A stretch of DNA of 64,000 bases from Bacteroidota bacterium (GCA_018266555.1 JAFEAF010000004.1:120071-184070); one strand, 5' to 3'; positions 38,714 to 48,750 are shown, counted from the stretch's first letter. Numbers and translations: made by a program. The notes: generated from the sequence alone by a model not told the origin.

Positions 38714-38746
38714 AGACTCCGGCTATTTTTAACCGGAGTTTTTTTA
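38714..38746 (+). terminator. Intrinsic terminator of the Bax-inhibitor gene
   Basis: ACTCCGG (38716-38722) and CCGGAGT (38733-38739) form a 7-bp GC-rich stem around a 10-nt AT-rich loop, followed by a T-run, 22 bp after the stop codon. Confidence 0.85.
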
Positions 38747-38793
38747 TTATTGCATCCCGAAAATTTGTAACTTTTACAAATAAAATCAGGATT

Positions 38794-39207
38794 ATGAAAC
38801 AATTTATTTTTCTACTTGGCCTTCTGTTTTTCAGCACAGGCCTTTTGAATGCACAAAAAGATTATAAAGTAGTGTTTGATCTTACCAGCAAAGACACATT
38901 GGATCAGCAGGCACTGCTACGATGGACCCGTGAAGTCTCCAATGCTACACAAGATGCCCGGGTGGAAGTAGTTATGTATGGGAAAGGAGTAAACCTGGTA
39001 GCGAAAGACCGGACACAATATGCTGAAGCCATCACTAAACTTTTAAAAAACAAGAATGTTTCGTTTAAAGTATGTGCTGTTGCCATGAAAGCACAGGGCA
39101 TTGATAAAACTCAATTAATTCCCGGAGTAGAAATAGTTCCCGATGGTATTTATGAAATTATTTCAAAACAAAGAGAAGGATGGGGATATATTAAGGCAGT
39201 GCATTAA
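38794..39207 (+). CDS. Exported DsrE/F-like sulfur-relay family protein
   Basis: A 137-residue secreted protein: signal peptide MKQFIFLLGLLFFSTGLLNA, then a DsrE-like Rossmannoid fold (YKVVFDLTSKDTLDQQALLRWTR..., VVMYGKGVNLVAKD, VSFKVCAVAMKAQG, IVPDGIYEIISKQREGWGYIKA). One Cys (in FKVCAVAM) sits where DsrE proteins can have a redox thiol. Periplasmic members of this family are common in Bacteroidota; the function is unknown. Confidence 0.82.
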   Translation: MKQFIFLLGLLFFSTGLLNAQKDYKVVFDLTSKDTLDQQALLRWTREVSNATQDARVEVVMYGKGVNLVAKDRTQYAEAITKLLKNKNVSFKVCAVAMKAQGIDKTQLIPGVEIVPDGIYEIISKQREGWGYIKAVH

Positions 39208-39329
39208 ATTCATTTTAAAATATTGCAGCTACCATTTTTACAAATCTCTCAGAAAACTAATCTACTGATATCTGATTGTTCAAATATCAGCTACAAGATT
39301 TTCTGTAGAGTTATTACTAATTTCGCATA

Positions 39330-40001
39330 ATGATTTCATGGCAGGAAATTCTCTTACGGCTTGGCCTGGCTGCGTTCTTTGGTGCGGTAATAGGATTTGA
39401 GCGGGAAAGAAAAAATTGGGCAGCAGGATTAAGAACACACATGATGGTTTGCCTCGGTGCCTGTTTAATTATCATTGTATCAGCTTATGGATTTGCAGAT
39501 GTTCTGAATAATAAAAATGTCACCCTGGATCCTTCTCGTATAGCAGCACAGGTTATAAGCGGGATCGGTTTCATTGGAGCAGGAACAATAATTTTTTTAA
39601 GACAAGGCACCATAAGGGGGTTAACCACCGCTTCCGGGCTTTGGACTGTAGCAGCTATTGGGCTTGCCACGGGTGGCGGCATGTATATGGCGGCCCTCCT
39701 GACCACCATTCTTGCAGTTATAATTTTATGGTTGCTTCAACCTCTTGAAAGGCTATTATCTGAAAAATATAAACAATATGTTTTAAAGATCACCACGCCC
39801 GATAAAAGTAAATCGCTTAAAGTTTTGAATGATATCATTACTGTTAATGGTTTAGAGGTTTTAGAGATATCATTGACAAAGGCTGAAGAAGATTTTATTA
39901 TTTCCTGCACGTTCAAGCAAATAAATAAACAGCAATTAGCTTCTCTCGCAAATGAATTACAATCCGACGAGCAAATCAAAGAAGTTTTCTGGAAAGTTTG
40001 A
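39330..40001 (+). CDS. MgtC/SapB family membrane protein
   Basis: A 223-residue protein with four to five N-terminal membrane helices matching MgtC: GFERERKNWAAGLRTHMMVCLGA, GIGFIGAGTII and TRGLTTASG-like (RGLTTASGLWTVAAIG). The C-terminal ~80 residues form a soluble ACT-like domain (LKVLNDIITVNGLEVLEISL). MgtC proteins affect magnesium homeostasis and ATP synthase in pathogens; here the role is not known. Single gene, no clear promoter box. Confidence 0.9.
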   Translation: MISWQEILLRLGLAAFFGAVIGFERERKNWAAGLRTHMMVCLGACLIIIVSAYGFADVLNNKNVTLDPSRIAAQVISGIGFIGAGTIIFLRQGTIRGLTTASGLWTVAAIGLATGGGMYMAALLTTILAVIILWLLQPLERLLSEKYKQYVLKITTPDKSKSLKVLNDIITVNGLEVLEISLTKAEEDFIISCTFKQINKQQLASLANELQSDEQIKEVFWKV

Positions 40002-40101
40002 GATATAAAAAAATAAAATACGTATTTTGCCTTACGCCGGCTCGGTATCAGATTTTTTTATTTTCCTGAACCCAGTTATTACATCAATATAAAAAATATT
40101 C

Positions 40102-41727
40102 ATGAAAAAAGTCATCATCACAGAACTTGCATTGCTTATTACTTTTTATTCTTTTTCACAAACCATTATAAGACCAAAATTAGTTGTCGGAATTGTAGTA
40201 GACCAGATGCGCTGGGATTATTTGTATCGTTATACAGATCGTTATGCACCCAATGGCGGGTTCAAAAGATTATTGGGAAACGGTTTCACCTGTGAAAATA
40301 CTTTTATTCCCTATTCACCCACTATTACAGCTTGCGGTCATACTTGTGTTTACACCGGTTCTGTTCCGGCCATCCATGGCATAACAGAAAATAACTGGTG
40401 GGATAATTTGGAAAACCGCCTGGTGTATTGTACCGAAGACAATACGGTAACGCCTGTCGGCACTACAAGTAATAATGGGAAAATGAGTCCGCATAATTTG
40501 TTAGTAACAACTATTGGCGATGAACTCCGGCTTGCCACCAATTTCAGAAGTAAAGTAATCGGTATCGCATTAAAAGACCGGGCCAGTATTTTACCCGCAG
40601 GGCACAGCCCCAATGCCGCATACTGGTATGATGCTACCAGTGGCAACTGGGTCAGTTCTTCATATTATATGAATGATTTGCCTCAATGGGTGAAAGACCT
40701 GAATGCAAAAAAATTACCGGATCAATATTTTACACAGGGCTGGAATACCCTTTACCCGATTGAAACATATAAACAAAGTACTGCGGATGATGTTCCGTTT
40801 GAAAGTCATCCTTTCGGAAAATCTTTTCCATACGATCTGAAAAAATTTATTGGTAAAAATTATGGTATGTTAGATGTGACACCTCAAGGGAATACATTCA
40901 CTGTAGAAATGGCTAAAGCCGCCATAATCAATGAACAATTAGGCGCTGATGATATTACGGATATGCTTACTATAAGTTTTTCAGCAACGGATTATATCGG
41001 GCATACGTTTGGCCCTAACTCTATAGAACAGGAAGATGATTTTCTGCGCCTGGACAAAGACTTAGGTGATCTGCTTGATTTTCTTGATACAAAAGTTGGA
41101 GTCAACCAATATACCGTCTTTTTAACAGCTGATCATGGTGTAGCTCATGTACCCGGATTCATGGAGCAACACAAAATTCCAGCCGGTTCATTTAATATGG
41201 CAGGCACTGTAAAAGCATTGAATGAACTATTAAATAATAAATATGGGAAAAATAATCTCGTAGCCGGTGGGTATAATGAATTTCAAATTACATTGAATCA
41301 CCAGTCTATTGATTCTGCAAAAATGAATGCAGAAGATATTAAAAAAATAATTATTGAATACCTGGTGGCCCGGCCGGGAGTATCCCGTGCATTTGCATTG
41401 GATAATATCACTTCAGTGCCCCTGAATGCAAGAATAAAAGAAATGATCATCAACGGGTATTTTCCAAAACGCAGTGGAGATATTGAAGTTATACTGGATC
41501 CTCAATGGCTCGCAGGATTCAGTATCGCAGGCACTTCCCATGGCATGTGGAATCCTTATGATTCTCATATCCCGCTGGTTTGGTATGGGTGGGGTATCAA
41601 ACAGGGAAGCTTGCATAAAGAAACCTATATGACCGATATTGCTGCAACGGTTGCTGCCCTGCTCCATATACAAATGCCCAACGGATGTATAGGCCATGTG
41701 ATCACTGATGCGCTTTATGTGCAATAA
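40102..41727 (+). CDS. PafA-type alkaline phosphatase / phosphodiesterase-nucleotide pyrophosphatase fold
   Basis: A 541-residue secreted phosphatase (signal peptide through YSFS). Metal site: VVDQMRWDY. The likely nucleophile is Thr76 in TITACGH; N97/N98 in TENNWW and the pair K158/R160 in ALKDRAS match the phosphate-binding residues of PafA. Two later metal sites are SATDYIGHTFGP and TADHGVAHVPG, and the final His in GTSHGMWNPYD. It hydrolyses phosphate monoesters in the periplasm to supply phosphate. No Pho box could be recognised. Confidence 0.9.
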   Translation: MKKVIITELALLITFYSFSQTIIRPKLVVGIVVDQMRWDYLYRYTDRYAPNGGFKRLLGNGFTCENTFIPYSPTITACGHTCVYTGSVPAIHGITENNWWDNLENRLVYCTEDNTVTPVGTTSNNGKMSPHNLLVTTIGDELRLATNFRSKVIGIALKDRASILPAGHSPNAAYWYDATSGNWVSSSYYMNDLPQWVKDLNAKKLPDQYFTQGWNTLYPIETYKQSTADDVPFESHPFGKSFPYDLKKFIGKNYGMLDVTPQGNTFTVEMAKAAIINEQLGADDITDMLTISFSATDYIGHTFGPNSIEQEDDFLRLDKDLGDLLDFLDTKVGVNQYTVFLTADHGVAHVPGFMEQHKIPAGSFNMAGTVKALNELLNNKYGKNNLVAGGYNEFQITLNHQSIDSAKMNAEDIKKIIIEYLVARPGVSRAFALDNITSVPLNARIKEMIINGYFPKRSGDIEVILDPQWLAGFSIAGTSHGMWNPYDSHIPLVWYGWGIKQGSLHKETYMTDIAATVAALLHIQMPNGCIGHVITDALYVQ

Positions 41728-41803
41728 TAATTTATCTGCTCTGTGTTTTTTTATGTAATTTGATTCTGCATTACGTTTCCCGTTCAGAAAATCAATACAC
41801 ATC

Positions 41804-42835
41804 ATGAGAAAACTTATCTGGCTTTTAGGAGCTTTCTTCGTTATCAGCTCCCAGGAAACATTTTCACAGGTTGCAAGAATAGACAGCATAAAATTTTTTA
41901 CTGATGACAGGCCCATTGAAATGACGCTGACAACGGATTATAGAAAACTGCTGAATGAAAAATTGAAAATGGCTGTGCAACCCGCAACAATAACACTACG
42001 ATTCCCGGATAGCAGCAATTATACCGGGAGTGTGGACATAAACGCAAGAGGAATCACACGGAAGGAAAGCTGTATTGTACCTCCGATCAGGTTAAATTTT
42101 AAACACTCTTCTTCGGATGCCATGAGGTCATTGCATAAATTAAAAATGGTATGTGGCTGCACCAATGGTTCCGGTGATGAACAATTGGCGTTAAAAGAAT
42201 ATCTTACTTATAAAATTTATAACCTGATTACGGATTTGAGTTTCAGGGTCCGGCTGTTGCATGTAACCTATAATGATTCCAAAGGAAAAGCGAAAACCTA
42301 CAGTCAATATGGATTTCTTATCGAAGATGTGGATCCCCTGGCAAAAAGAAATAAGTGTAAAGAAACTCAGAAAATTGCTTTTGCCACGGAAAGTACTAAC
42401 CGGGATCAAATGACGCTGGTGGCTTTATTTGAATATATGATCGGGAATACGGATTGGTCTGTTCCTAATTATCATAACATCAAACTTATAACCCTGAAAG
42501 CAGAGCCGAATTCACTCCCGATTGTGATACCTTATGATTTTGACTATGCCGGCCTGGTCAATGCGTACTATGCTGTGCCGGCTGAGGAGTTGCAACTAAC
42601 CAGTGTCACCGAAAGAGCATACCGTGGATTCGCAAGAAGCATGGAAGAATTGGAAGCAGCAATAAAAATTTTTAATGATCAGAAAGAAAATATTAAAAAC
42701 CTGATTATGAATTTTGAACCGCTGAGTTCAAGATCCAAAAAAGAAATGATGGCATATCTCGAAGAATTTTATAAGACAATAAATAATAAAAACTCCGTAG
42801 AATCTACTTTTATAAAAGGTGCAAGGACTCAATAA
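41804..42835 (+). CDS. Secreted protein, possibly CotH-kinase-like
   Basis: A 343-residue exported protein (signal peptide through ETFS). I do not recognise a named family with certainty. The blocks MIGNTDWSVPNYHNIKLI and VIPYDFDYAGLVN resemble the catalytic and metal-binding motifs of CotH/HipA-type kinases (GN-D---N and DFD-G). The early part has a beta-strand region (ITLRFPDSSNYTGSVDINARGITRKESC). It follows the PafA-type phosphatase by 76 bp on the same strand. Confidence 0.5.
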   Translation: MRKLIWLLGAFFVISSQETFSQVARIDSIKFFTDDRPIEMTLTTDYRKLLNEKLKMAVQPATITLRFPDSSNYTGSVDINARGITRKESCIVPPIRLNFKHSSSDAMRSLHKLKMVCGCTNGSGDEQLALKEYLTYKIYNLITDLSFRVRLLHVTYNDSKGKAKTYSQYGFLIEDVDPLAKRNKCKETQKIAFATESTNRDQMTLVALFEYMIGNTDWSVPNYHNIKLITLKAEPNSLPIVIPYDFDYAGLVNAYYAVPAEELQLTSVTERAYRGFARSMEELEAAIKIFNDQKENIKNLIMNFEPLSSRSKKEMMAYLEEFYKTINNKNSVESTFIKGARTQ

Positions 42836-42850
42836 ATTTCCCAGGTAAGG

Positions 42851-43882
42851 TCAGATAATATTCACTTCCCTTTCCAAAGTAATTCCAAATTTGGATTTCA
42901 CAGAAGCGGTTATTTCTTCACTGAGATTAAAAATATCCTGCCCGACAGCATTCCCATAGTTTACTAGGACCAGTGCCTGTTTTGAATAACAACCCGCATC
43001 CCCCCTTCGAAATCCTTTCCAGCCTGATTCGGTTTTCTCAGGTCCGCAATGTTCGATTAGCCAGCCCGCCGGTATTTTCACTCTGTCTTCCCGGGATGAA
43101 AATGAAGGTATACCGGGAAATTTTTCTTTAAGTGCATCAAATTTTGATTTTGTGATCACAGGGTTTTTAAAAAAACTGCCGGCGCTGCCCAAATCCTTGG
43201 GATCGGGTAATTTAGATTTGCGAATATTTATAACAGCCTGCGAAATGGACCGGATGCTCAATTCTTTTACCCCCATTCTTTCAAGTTCCTGTTTCAATGT
43301 TCCATATTCAATATGAAAAATTGGATGTTTTCTTAATTTCAATGTTATATTGAGAATAATGAATTGATCTTTATATTTTCTTTTGAAAACACTTTCCCTG
43401 TAGCCAAACTCGCAATCACTTGATGTGAAAGTGAGAATTTTTTTCTCTTGCCTGTGAAATGCTTCCAGGCAATAAAATACATCCTGTAATTCTACCCCAT
43501 AAGCGCCGATATTCTGCATGGGAGATGCGCCAACATTTCCGGGGATTAAAGAAAGATTTTCCAAACCTGCCCAGTTGTTATTGATACAATGTAAAACAAA
43601 CCGGTGCCAGATCTCCCCTGCTCCTGCTTTTACATAAACATAATTTTGATCTTCATGCATTTCATCAACACCTTTAATTTCATTTTTCAGTACCAGGCCA
43701 TTGAAATCTTTTGTAAAAAGGATATTACTTCCGCCACCTAAAATAAATAATGGATATTGTGGATACGCATGAAGTAATTCTTCCAATTCATCCACATCAG
43801 AAAATGTTGAAAAATACCGGGCTTTTGCATTTATTCCAAATGTATTGAAAGATTTCAGAGAAATATTTTCCTGAATAACCAT
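42851..43882 (-). CDS. murB: UDP-N-acetylmuramate dehydrogenase
   Basis: A 343-residue type I (long) MurB. The FAD-binding domain shows FILGGGSNILFTKDFNG and NVGASPMQNIGAYGVEL; the Tyr-loop typical of type I enzymes is present (EFGYRESVFKRKYKD). The catalytic Ser is in GSAGSFFKNP and the C-terminal Glu is in the region LVLVNYGNAVGQDI. It reduces UDP-GlcNAc-enolpyruvate in peptidoglycan synthesis. It is a single gene, away from the usual mur cluster. Confidence 0.94.
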   Translation of the reverse strand: MVIQENISLKSFNTFGINAKARYFSTFSDVDELEELLHAYPQYPLFILGGGSNILFTKDFNGLVLKNEIKGVDEMHEDQNYVYVKAGAGEIWHRFVLHCINNNWAGLENLSLIPGNVGASPMQNIGAYGVELQDVFYCLEAFHRQEKKILTFTSSDCEFGYRESVFKRKYKDQFIILNITLKLRKHPIFHIEYGTLKQELERMGVKELSIRSISQAVINIRKSKLPDPKDLGSAGSFFKNPVITKSKFDALKEKFPGIPSFSSREDRVKIPAGWLIEHCGPEKTESGWKGFRRGDAGCYSKQALVLVNYGNAVGQDIFNLSEEITASVKSKFGITLEREVNII

Positions 43883-43993
43883 GACTCAGATTTTCCGGTA
43901 CACAATTTACATCCTTGCCAGGCTATCACCAATGGTTTATTTTATTTAATAAATTGGTGCTATTTTCATGAAACTAAAGGCCTGTAGAATTTT

Positions 43994-44482
43994 ATGAAAC
44001 CAGAAATAAACATTCGAAATATTTTAATAACAGACAATAAACCGTTAGCTGTACTTATCCGGGATACTATGACGGAATTCGGCGTGAACCGGCCCAACAC
44101 AGTATTTGATGATCCACGTACAGATTTTTTATTTGAAGAATTCCAAAAAAATAGATCTGTATATAATGTTGCTGAAATAAACGGGCAATTAGCAGGAGGT
44201 GCCGGAATCTATCCTACTATAGGTTTACCCGGAGATACCTGTGAACTGGTAAAAATGTACCTGAAACCACAGGCAAGAGGCATTGGGCTGGGTAGAATGC
44301 TGATTGAAAAATGTATCAGCCAGGCTAAAGAATTGGGATATAAAAATATTTACCTGGAATCCATGCCAGAGCTAAAAAAAGCATTGAGTGTATATGAAAA
44401 TATTGGGTTTGAATATATCAAAGGCCCGATGGGTGATAGCGGGCATAGTGGCTGCGGGCTCTGGATGCTGAAAAAACTATAA
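43994..44482 (+). CDS. GNAT family N-acetyltransferase
   Basis: A 162-residue acetyltransferase. The acetyl-CoA motif A is MYLKPQARGIGLGRMLIEK (RGxGxG), and motif B is YENIGFEYIKGPMG. The N-terminal block contains IRDTMTEFGVNRP. The substrate is unknown. It is convergent with the SprT-like gene. Confidence 0.9.
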   Translation: MKPEINIRNILITDNKPLAVLIRDTMTEFGVNRPNTVFDDPRTDFLFEEFQKNRSVYNVAEINGQLAGGAGIYPTIGLPGDTCELVKMYLKPQARGIGLGRMLIEKCISQAKELGYKNIYLESMPELKKALSVYENIGFEYIKGPMGDSGHSGCGLWMLKKL

Positions 44483-44529
44483 TTGGAAAAAACAGAAATC
44501 AAGAATCGAAGAATCATTTTTTTCAAATT

Positions 44530-45147
44530 TCAAACTAGTTCCACTTCATGTACAGGGCTGAATAAATACACTTTCCCCGTTTTCATTTCAGTGCATTTGA
44601 ATCGTTTCCGCAATTTCTCCCCTCTCTGAAAAATTTTTCCATCATCAGTGCGGAAAATAGCCTGGCTGGCTAATTCTTCCACCAAGCGGCTGCCGCTTCC
44701 CTGTTGATTAAATTTTCTTAATGCCCGCATCAAACCATCTTCAGCACAACTGCTGGCAGCTGGATTTTTTAATGAGATCAATAATTCTTTTTCAATTTCT
44801 GCAGGGAATATTTTATTCTTTAAAAATTGATCTAAAAATTTAGCATAGATATTTTTCCATTCGCTGCCATGCGCCTGCACCCGGTGCCCGTATCGTTCAA
44901 AAGTGAGCAAATGCGCCAACTCATGTAATAATGTAATCAAAAATGCAAATACGTTCAGATTGCCATTTACACTGATGCGGTGATTATGAATATGAGTCTG
45001 GTGCCGGTAATCGCCTAAAATGCTCTTTCTTTCTTTGGTGATGGTAAGATGAACTTTATATTGCTGTAAATAATGCAATACTGCATCGAAAGTGCCATTA
45101 GGTAAGAATTGCTGTAATTGATTGATGGGGGCTTCTTTTTTACTCAT
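44530..45147 (-). CDS. SprT-like zinc metallopeptidase
   Basis: A 205-residue SprT-like protein with HELAHLLTFERYGHRVQAHG: HExxH gives the catalytic zinc site and the later His completes it. The C-terminal region has KCTEMKTGKVYLFSP, which resembles the end of the family but lacks a full four-Cys zinc ribbon. Relatives of the eukaryotic SPRTN cleave DNA-protein crosslinks, but bacterial roles are uncertain. Its start overlaps the upstream membrane-protein gene by 8 bp, so it is the last gene of the bactofilin operon. Confidence 0.85.
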   Translation of the reverse strand: MSKKEAPINQLQQFLPNGTFDAVLHYLQQYKVHLTITKERKSILGDYRHQTHIHNHRISVNGNLNVFAFLITLLHELAHLLTFERYGHRVQAHGSEWKNIYAKFLDQFLKNKIFPAEIEKELLISLKNPAASSCAEDGLMRALRKFNQQGSGSRLVEELASQAIFRTDDGKIFQRGEKLRKRFKCTEMKTGKVYLFSPVHEVELV

Positions 45148-45541
45148 TCTTTTTTTGCCGGGCTAATTTCATTAGAATGGATACTTCAAAAAAGGTATAC
45201 ACAATGTACAAACACATGCAGGTAATCAACGCAGGCTTATTCACATTTTTTTTTGTAATCATGATATAAACAAAGGCGGCAATGACGATGACAAAAAATT
45301 TTACAATAAAACTGGAATAGATGGACCGAATGAATGCCTGTACATTCCCGGATTGAAGGCCCTGCCGGCCAAGCCAGAAAGAAAAAAACATAACAAGAAA
45401 GATTATAATATTCCCAAAAACAAGTACCGGAACATCAACAGACCATTTTTCCAGTAAAGTTTTCCCACTTAAAAAAAAACCATTCAACACTATAAAAAGC
45501 ATAATTACCGGCAACAAAGGCCGGAAAGTATTTTGTTTCAT
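45140..45541 (-). CDS. Four-helix membrane protein, AtpI-like position
   Basis: A 133-residue protein with four hydrophobic helices (LLPVIMLFIVLNGFFL, VLVFGNIIIFLVMFFSFWLG, VKFFVIVIAAFVYIMI, TCMCLYIVYTFFEVSILM). In many Bacteroidota a similar small protein lies between bactofilin and the ATP-synthase genes and resembles AtpI. Here the atp genes are absent from the neighbourhood. Function unknown; the AtpI resemblance is inference from size, topology and context. Confidence 0.6.
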   Translation of the reverse strand: MKQNTFRPLLPVIMLFIVLNGFFLSGKTLLEKWSVDVPVLVFGNIIIFLVMFFSFWLGRQGLQSGNVQAFIRSIYSSFIVKFFVIVIAAFVYIMITKKNVNKPALITCMCLYIVYTFFEVSILMKLARQKKNE

Positions 45542-45555
45542 GTTCGAAAATCGCT

Positions 45556-45975
45556 TTAAACAGTAGCCACTTGTTGTTCGCTACCATTGTTCATACCTAC
45601 TACGTTGGCGCCCATGTGGCATTGTCCATTGAAAGTTGCTGTGGGTTCTACCTGCAACTTGCCGGCATAAATATCGCCGCTGATAACGCAATCTCCACGG
45701 AGCTGCAAAAGATCTTTTGCACGGATGTTTCCGGAAACTTTTCCAACAATATCGGCCTGGTTGCCGGAAATATCGCCCTCTACCAGGCCACTGGCTCCGA
45801 TAACGATCTTTGAAGCACAATTGATATTTCCTACAATGGTGCCGTCAATTCTCAAATCGCTTTTACTGCTGATGTCTCCTTTTACTGTGGTGCCGGCGCC
45901 AATCAATGTGGTGCCATTGCTTCCACCATTTGTCTTTTCTGGTAGCATATCGGTTTTTTGTTTTGTATTAAACAT
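45556..45975 (-). CDS. Bactofilin (polymer-forming cytoskeletal protein)
   Basis: A 139-residue protein with the bactofilin beta-helix: regularly spaced short strands in IGAGTTVKGDISSKSDLRI, DGTIVGNINCASKI, GASGLVEGDISGNQA and LRGDCVISGDIYAGK. Bactofilins polymerise without nucleotide and place cell-wall enzymes. It is second in the minus-strand operon from 46382, directly after the coiled-coil membrane protein that resembles the N-terminus of M23 peptidases. Confidence 0.92.
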   Translation of the reverse strand: MFNTKQKTDMLPEKTNGGSNGTTLIGAGTTVKGDISSKSDLRIDGTIVGNINCASKIVIGASGLVEGDISGNQADIVGKVSGNIRAKDLLQLRGDCVISGDIYAGKLQVEPTATFNGQCHMGANVVGMNNGSEQQVATV

Positions 45976-45986
45976 AGGTCATTGAT

Positions 45987-46382
45987 TTAATCATTAGATG
46001 TCTCTGTTTTCGGCAGCACTAATTTGGTTGTATCCAATGCCACTGCTGTATTTCCGGTCAGCACTTTTTTTACCTGCTCAATATACTCCGATTGATAATT
46101 CACCTGCCGTTCCAAAGAATCCACTTTAAATTTCATTTGCCGGTATTCACGGCCTAATTTGAGATCGTCGTAACCGGGAATATAATATTTCAATGGCGTA
46201 AAAACTATCAGCGCTACCGTAAGACCCACTAATAATACAAATATTGTGCTCAATCCTACATAAACGCTTAATCTCGACAATTTAAAGGTAACTACCTCTT
46301 CATAAGTATCATCATTCATCACCACCAGCCGGTATCGGTTTCGCAGCCGCTTGAACGTATTTCCGGCATCCAGTTTTGCCAT
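45987..46382 (-). CDS. Membrane coiled-coil protein resembling the N-terminus of M23 peptidases, no peptidase domain
   Basis: A 131-residue protein. The N-terminus RLRNRYRLVVMNDDTYEEVVTFKLSRLSVYV is a hallmark of Bacteroidota M23 endopeptidases encoded next to bactofilin. It has one transmembrane helix (about residues 38-60), the block FTPLKYYIPGYDDL and a coiled coil to about 110. The catalytic LytM domain that normally follows is missing. It may have become a structural partner of bactofilin. A short form like this may be usual in this lineage, so truncation is a hypothesis. Confidence 0.75.
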   Translation of the reverse strand: MAKLDAGNTFKRLRNRYRLVVMNDDTYEEVVTFKLSRLSVYVGLSTIFVLLVGLTVALIVFTPLKYYIPGYDDLKLGREYRQMKFKVDSLERQVNYQSEYIEQVKKVLTGNTAVALDTTKLVLPKTETSND

Positions 46383-46535
46383 ACTTCTTTTTTAGGAAAT
46401 TAAAGGTAATAAAAGACAGAGAGAGTTAATAGCGCTGTTTAGAGAAAGATTTTAGATTTAAGTTCTCAAAATGACTTGAGTAATTATTCAGTGGTTGTTT
46501 ATTTTTAGCAGTAACTATTTAAATTACAATCAACA

Positions 46536-48332
46536 TCAATCATTCAATTTAAGTACGGCAAGAAATGCTTCCTGCGGCACTTCTACACTTCCGATCTGGC
46601 GCATTCTTTTTTTCCCTTCCTTTTGTTTTTCCAATAATTTTCTTTTACGGCTGATATCGCCACCATAACACTTGGCCGTAACATCTTTTCTCAAGGCAGA
46701 AATATTTTCCCTTGCAATGATCTTGGCGCCAATGGCAGCTTGTATTGCTATCTGGAATTGCTGGCGGGGCACCAGTTCTTTTAATTTTTCGCACAACTTT
46801 CTTCCGAAATCCTGGGAACGGCTGCGGTGAATCAAAGCACTGAGTGCATCCACTTTGTCGCCATTTAATAAAATATCCATTTTCACAATATCGCTATCCC
46901 GGTACCCGATATAATGATAATCAAAGGAAGCATATCCACGGGTTTGAGATTTTAATTTGTCATAAAAGTCAAACACAATTTCAGTAAGAGGCATTTCAAA
47001 CAATAGTTCCACCCTTGTTTGTGTGAGATAATGCTGATTCAATAAAACTCCTCTTTTACCCAGGCAAAGCGTCATGATATTGCCGATATATTCCGGCTTG
47101 CTGATGATCTGTGCTTTGATATAGGGTTCTTCAATTCTTTCTATTTGAACGGGGTCGGGCATTTCAGTTGGATTATTCACAGCAACCTTTTCCCCTTTTG
47201 TAGTATAGGCAACAAATCCAACGTTGGGAACCGTAGTGATCACTGTTTGATTAAATTCTCTTTCCAATCTTTCCTGGATGATCTCCATGTGCAGCAACCC
47301 GAGAAACCCGCAACGAAATCCAAAACCCAAGGCCTGTGAAGTTTCCAACTCGAAGGTGAGTGAAGCATCATTGAGTTGTAATTTATCCATACATTCTCTC
47401 AGCTCTTCAAAATCATCTGTATTCACCGGGAAAATTCCTGCAAAAACCATAGGCTTCACCTCTTCAAATCCTTTGATGGCAACGGGGTTTTCATTTTTAG
47501 CTATTGTAATTGTATCTCCCACTTTCACTTCTTTGGCTACTTTGATGCCAGTGATAATATAACCTACATCGCCACATCCTACTTCTTGTTTTGGGGACAA
47601 GCTTAGTTTCAAAACACCCACTTCATCCGCTTCATATTCCATTCCAGTGGAAACAAATTTTACCAGGTCTCCCTTTTTTATTGAACCATTCATGATCCGG
47701 TAATACACTATGATACCACGGAAAGAATTAAATACGCTGTCAAAAATCAAAGCTTGCAAAGGAGCATCAGGATCACCCGTTGGTGCAGGGATTTTTTCCA
47801 CGATAGCTTTTAAAATTTCTTCTACTCCCTGCCCGGTCCTTCCGCTTGCCAGCAAAATTTCTTCCTGTTTGCACCCGGTCAGCTCAATGATCTGGTCTTT
47901 TGTTTCTTCAATCATTGCGCCATCCATATCAATCTTATTTATGACAGGAATAATTTCCAAATTATTATCAATGGCTAAGTATAAATTGGAAATAGTTTGT
48001 GCCTGTATGCCCTGCGTGGCATCTACTAAAAGCAATGCTCCTTCGCAAGCTGCTAAAGCACGGCTCACCTCGTAACTGAAATCAACATGGCCGGGAGTAT
48101 CAATCAGGTTTAAAATATATTCCTGCCCGTCTGAATGCCTATAGTTGATCTGGATAGCATGGCTTTTGATAGTAATTCCTTTTTCTCTTTCCAGATCCAT
48201 ATCATCGAGTACCTGGTCCATCATTTCTCTTTCACTGATGGTATTTGTTGCCTGTAACAAACGATCTGCCAAGGTGGATTTTCCATGGTCAATATGTGCA
48301 ATGATGCAAAAGTTCCGGATATTCTTCAACAC
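46536..48332 (-). CDS. lepA: Elongation factor 4 (LepA)
   Basis: A 598-residue GTPase, the usual LepA length. P-loop AHIDHGKST, switch [10 protein letters not shown] and NKIDMD are intact; the LepA C-terminal domain ends [17 protein letters not shown]. It promotes back-translocation on stalled ribosomes. The start is GTG at 48332 ([10 protein letters not shown]). The frame is open upstream to 48458, but the promoter box TACCTTTG at 48350-48357 lies inside that extension, so the longer 640-residue form is rejected. Confidence 0.95.
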   Translation of the reverse strand: MLKNIRNFCIIAHIDHGKSTLADRLLQATNTISEREMMDQVLDDMDLEREKGITIKSHAIQINYRHSDGQEYILNLIDTPGHVDFSYEVSRALAACEGALLLVDATQGIQAQTISNLYLAIDNNLEIIPVINKIDMDGAMIEETKDQIIELTGCKQEEILLASGRTGQGVEEILKAIVEKIPAPTGDPDAPLQALIFDSVFNSFRGIIVYYRIMNGSIKKGDLVKFVSTGMEYEADEVGVLKLSLSPKQEVGCGDVGYIITGIKVAKEVKVGDTITIAKNENPVAIKGFEEVKPMVFAGIFPVNTDDFEELRECMDKLQLNDASLTFELETSQALGFGFRCGFLGLLHMEIIQERLEREFNQTVITTVPNVGFVAYTTKGEKVAVNNPTEMPDPVQIERIEEPYIKAQIISKPEYIGNIMTLCLGKRGVLLNQHYLTQTRVELLFEMPLTEIVFDFYDKLKSQTRGYASFDYHYIGYRDSDIVKMDILLNGDKVDALSALIHRSRSQDFGRKLCEKLKELVPRQQFQIAIQAAIGAKIIARENISALRKDVTAKCYGGDISRKRKLLEKQKEGKKRMRQIGSVEVPQEAFLAVLKLND

Positions 48333-48750
48333 TCTTGATTTTGTGGCGGCAAAGGTAGTCAATAGTAACGAGGGTTGAACTATAAAAGAATACAGATAAT
48401 GATCAACGGACAACTGTCCAGGGGTTATTCGCTTTTTTCTGTGATTAGTAGATTTCATTTGATTTCGGGTTTTGAGACACTATCCTTGTCCCTTTGATGC
48501 CCTCCCCTTTTAAATTTTTATGTTGCAGAAAGACAAGAAACATTTTAATTGATATATAAAAACTGAATTGATTTTACTATAATCCTATAACTCTCCGCTT
48601 CAAACATTGTCCACGGAAAAGGGATTATATTTATAAAATGTGTTCTCATGTCAGGGCTCCTGATAAGATATGGCAGTAATTGAAAATGTCATACTTTCAT
48701 AAAAGCTTAATTGATTTCAAAACCGCATTCCTAAACCAAACCAACACAAT
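48333..48750. promoter_or_regulatory. lepA promoter and adjoining gene-free stretch
   Basis: Read on the minus strand, TACCTTTG at 48350-48357 is a TAnnTTTG -7 box ending 17 nt before the GTG of lepA. The rest (48358-48750) contains no credible gene, hairpin or repeat that I can see. Confidence 0.55.

Noticed and set aside
41413..41916. 167-codon minus-strand ORF
   Set aside because: Antisense to the PafA-type phosphatase and the start of the next gene; no family pattern.
48333..48458. N-terminal extension of LepA to 640 residues
   Set aside because: Family length is ~598 residues and the TACCTTTG promoter box lies within the extension.
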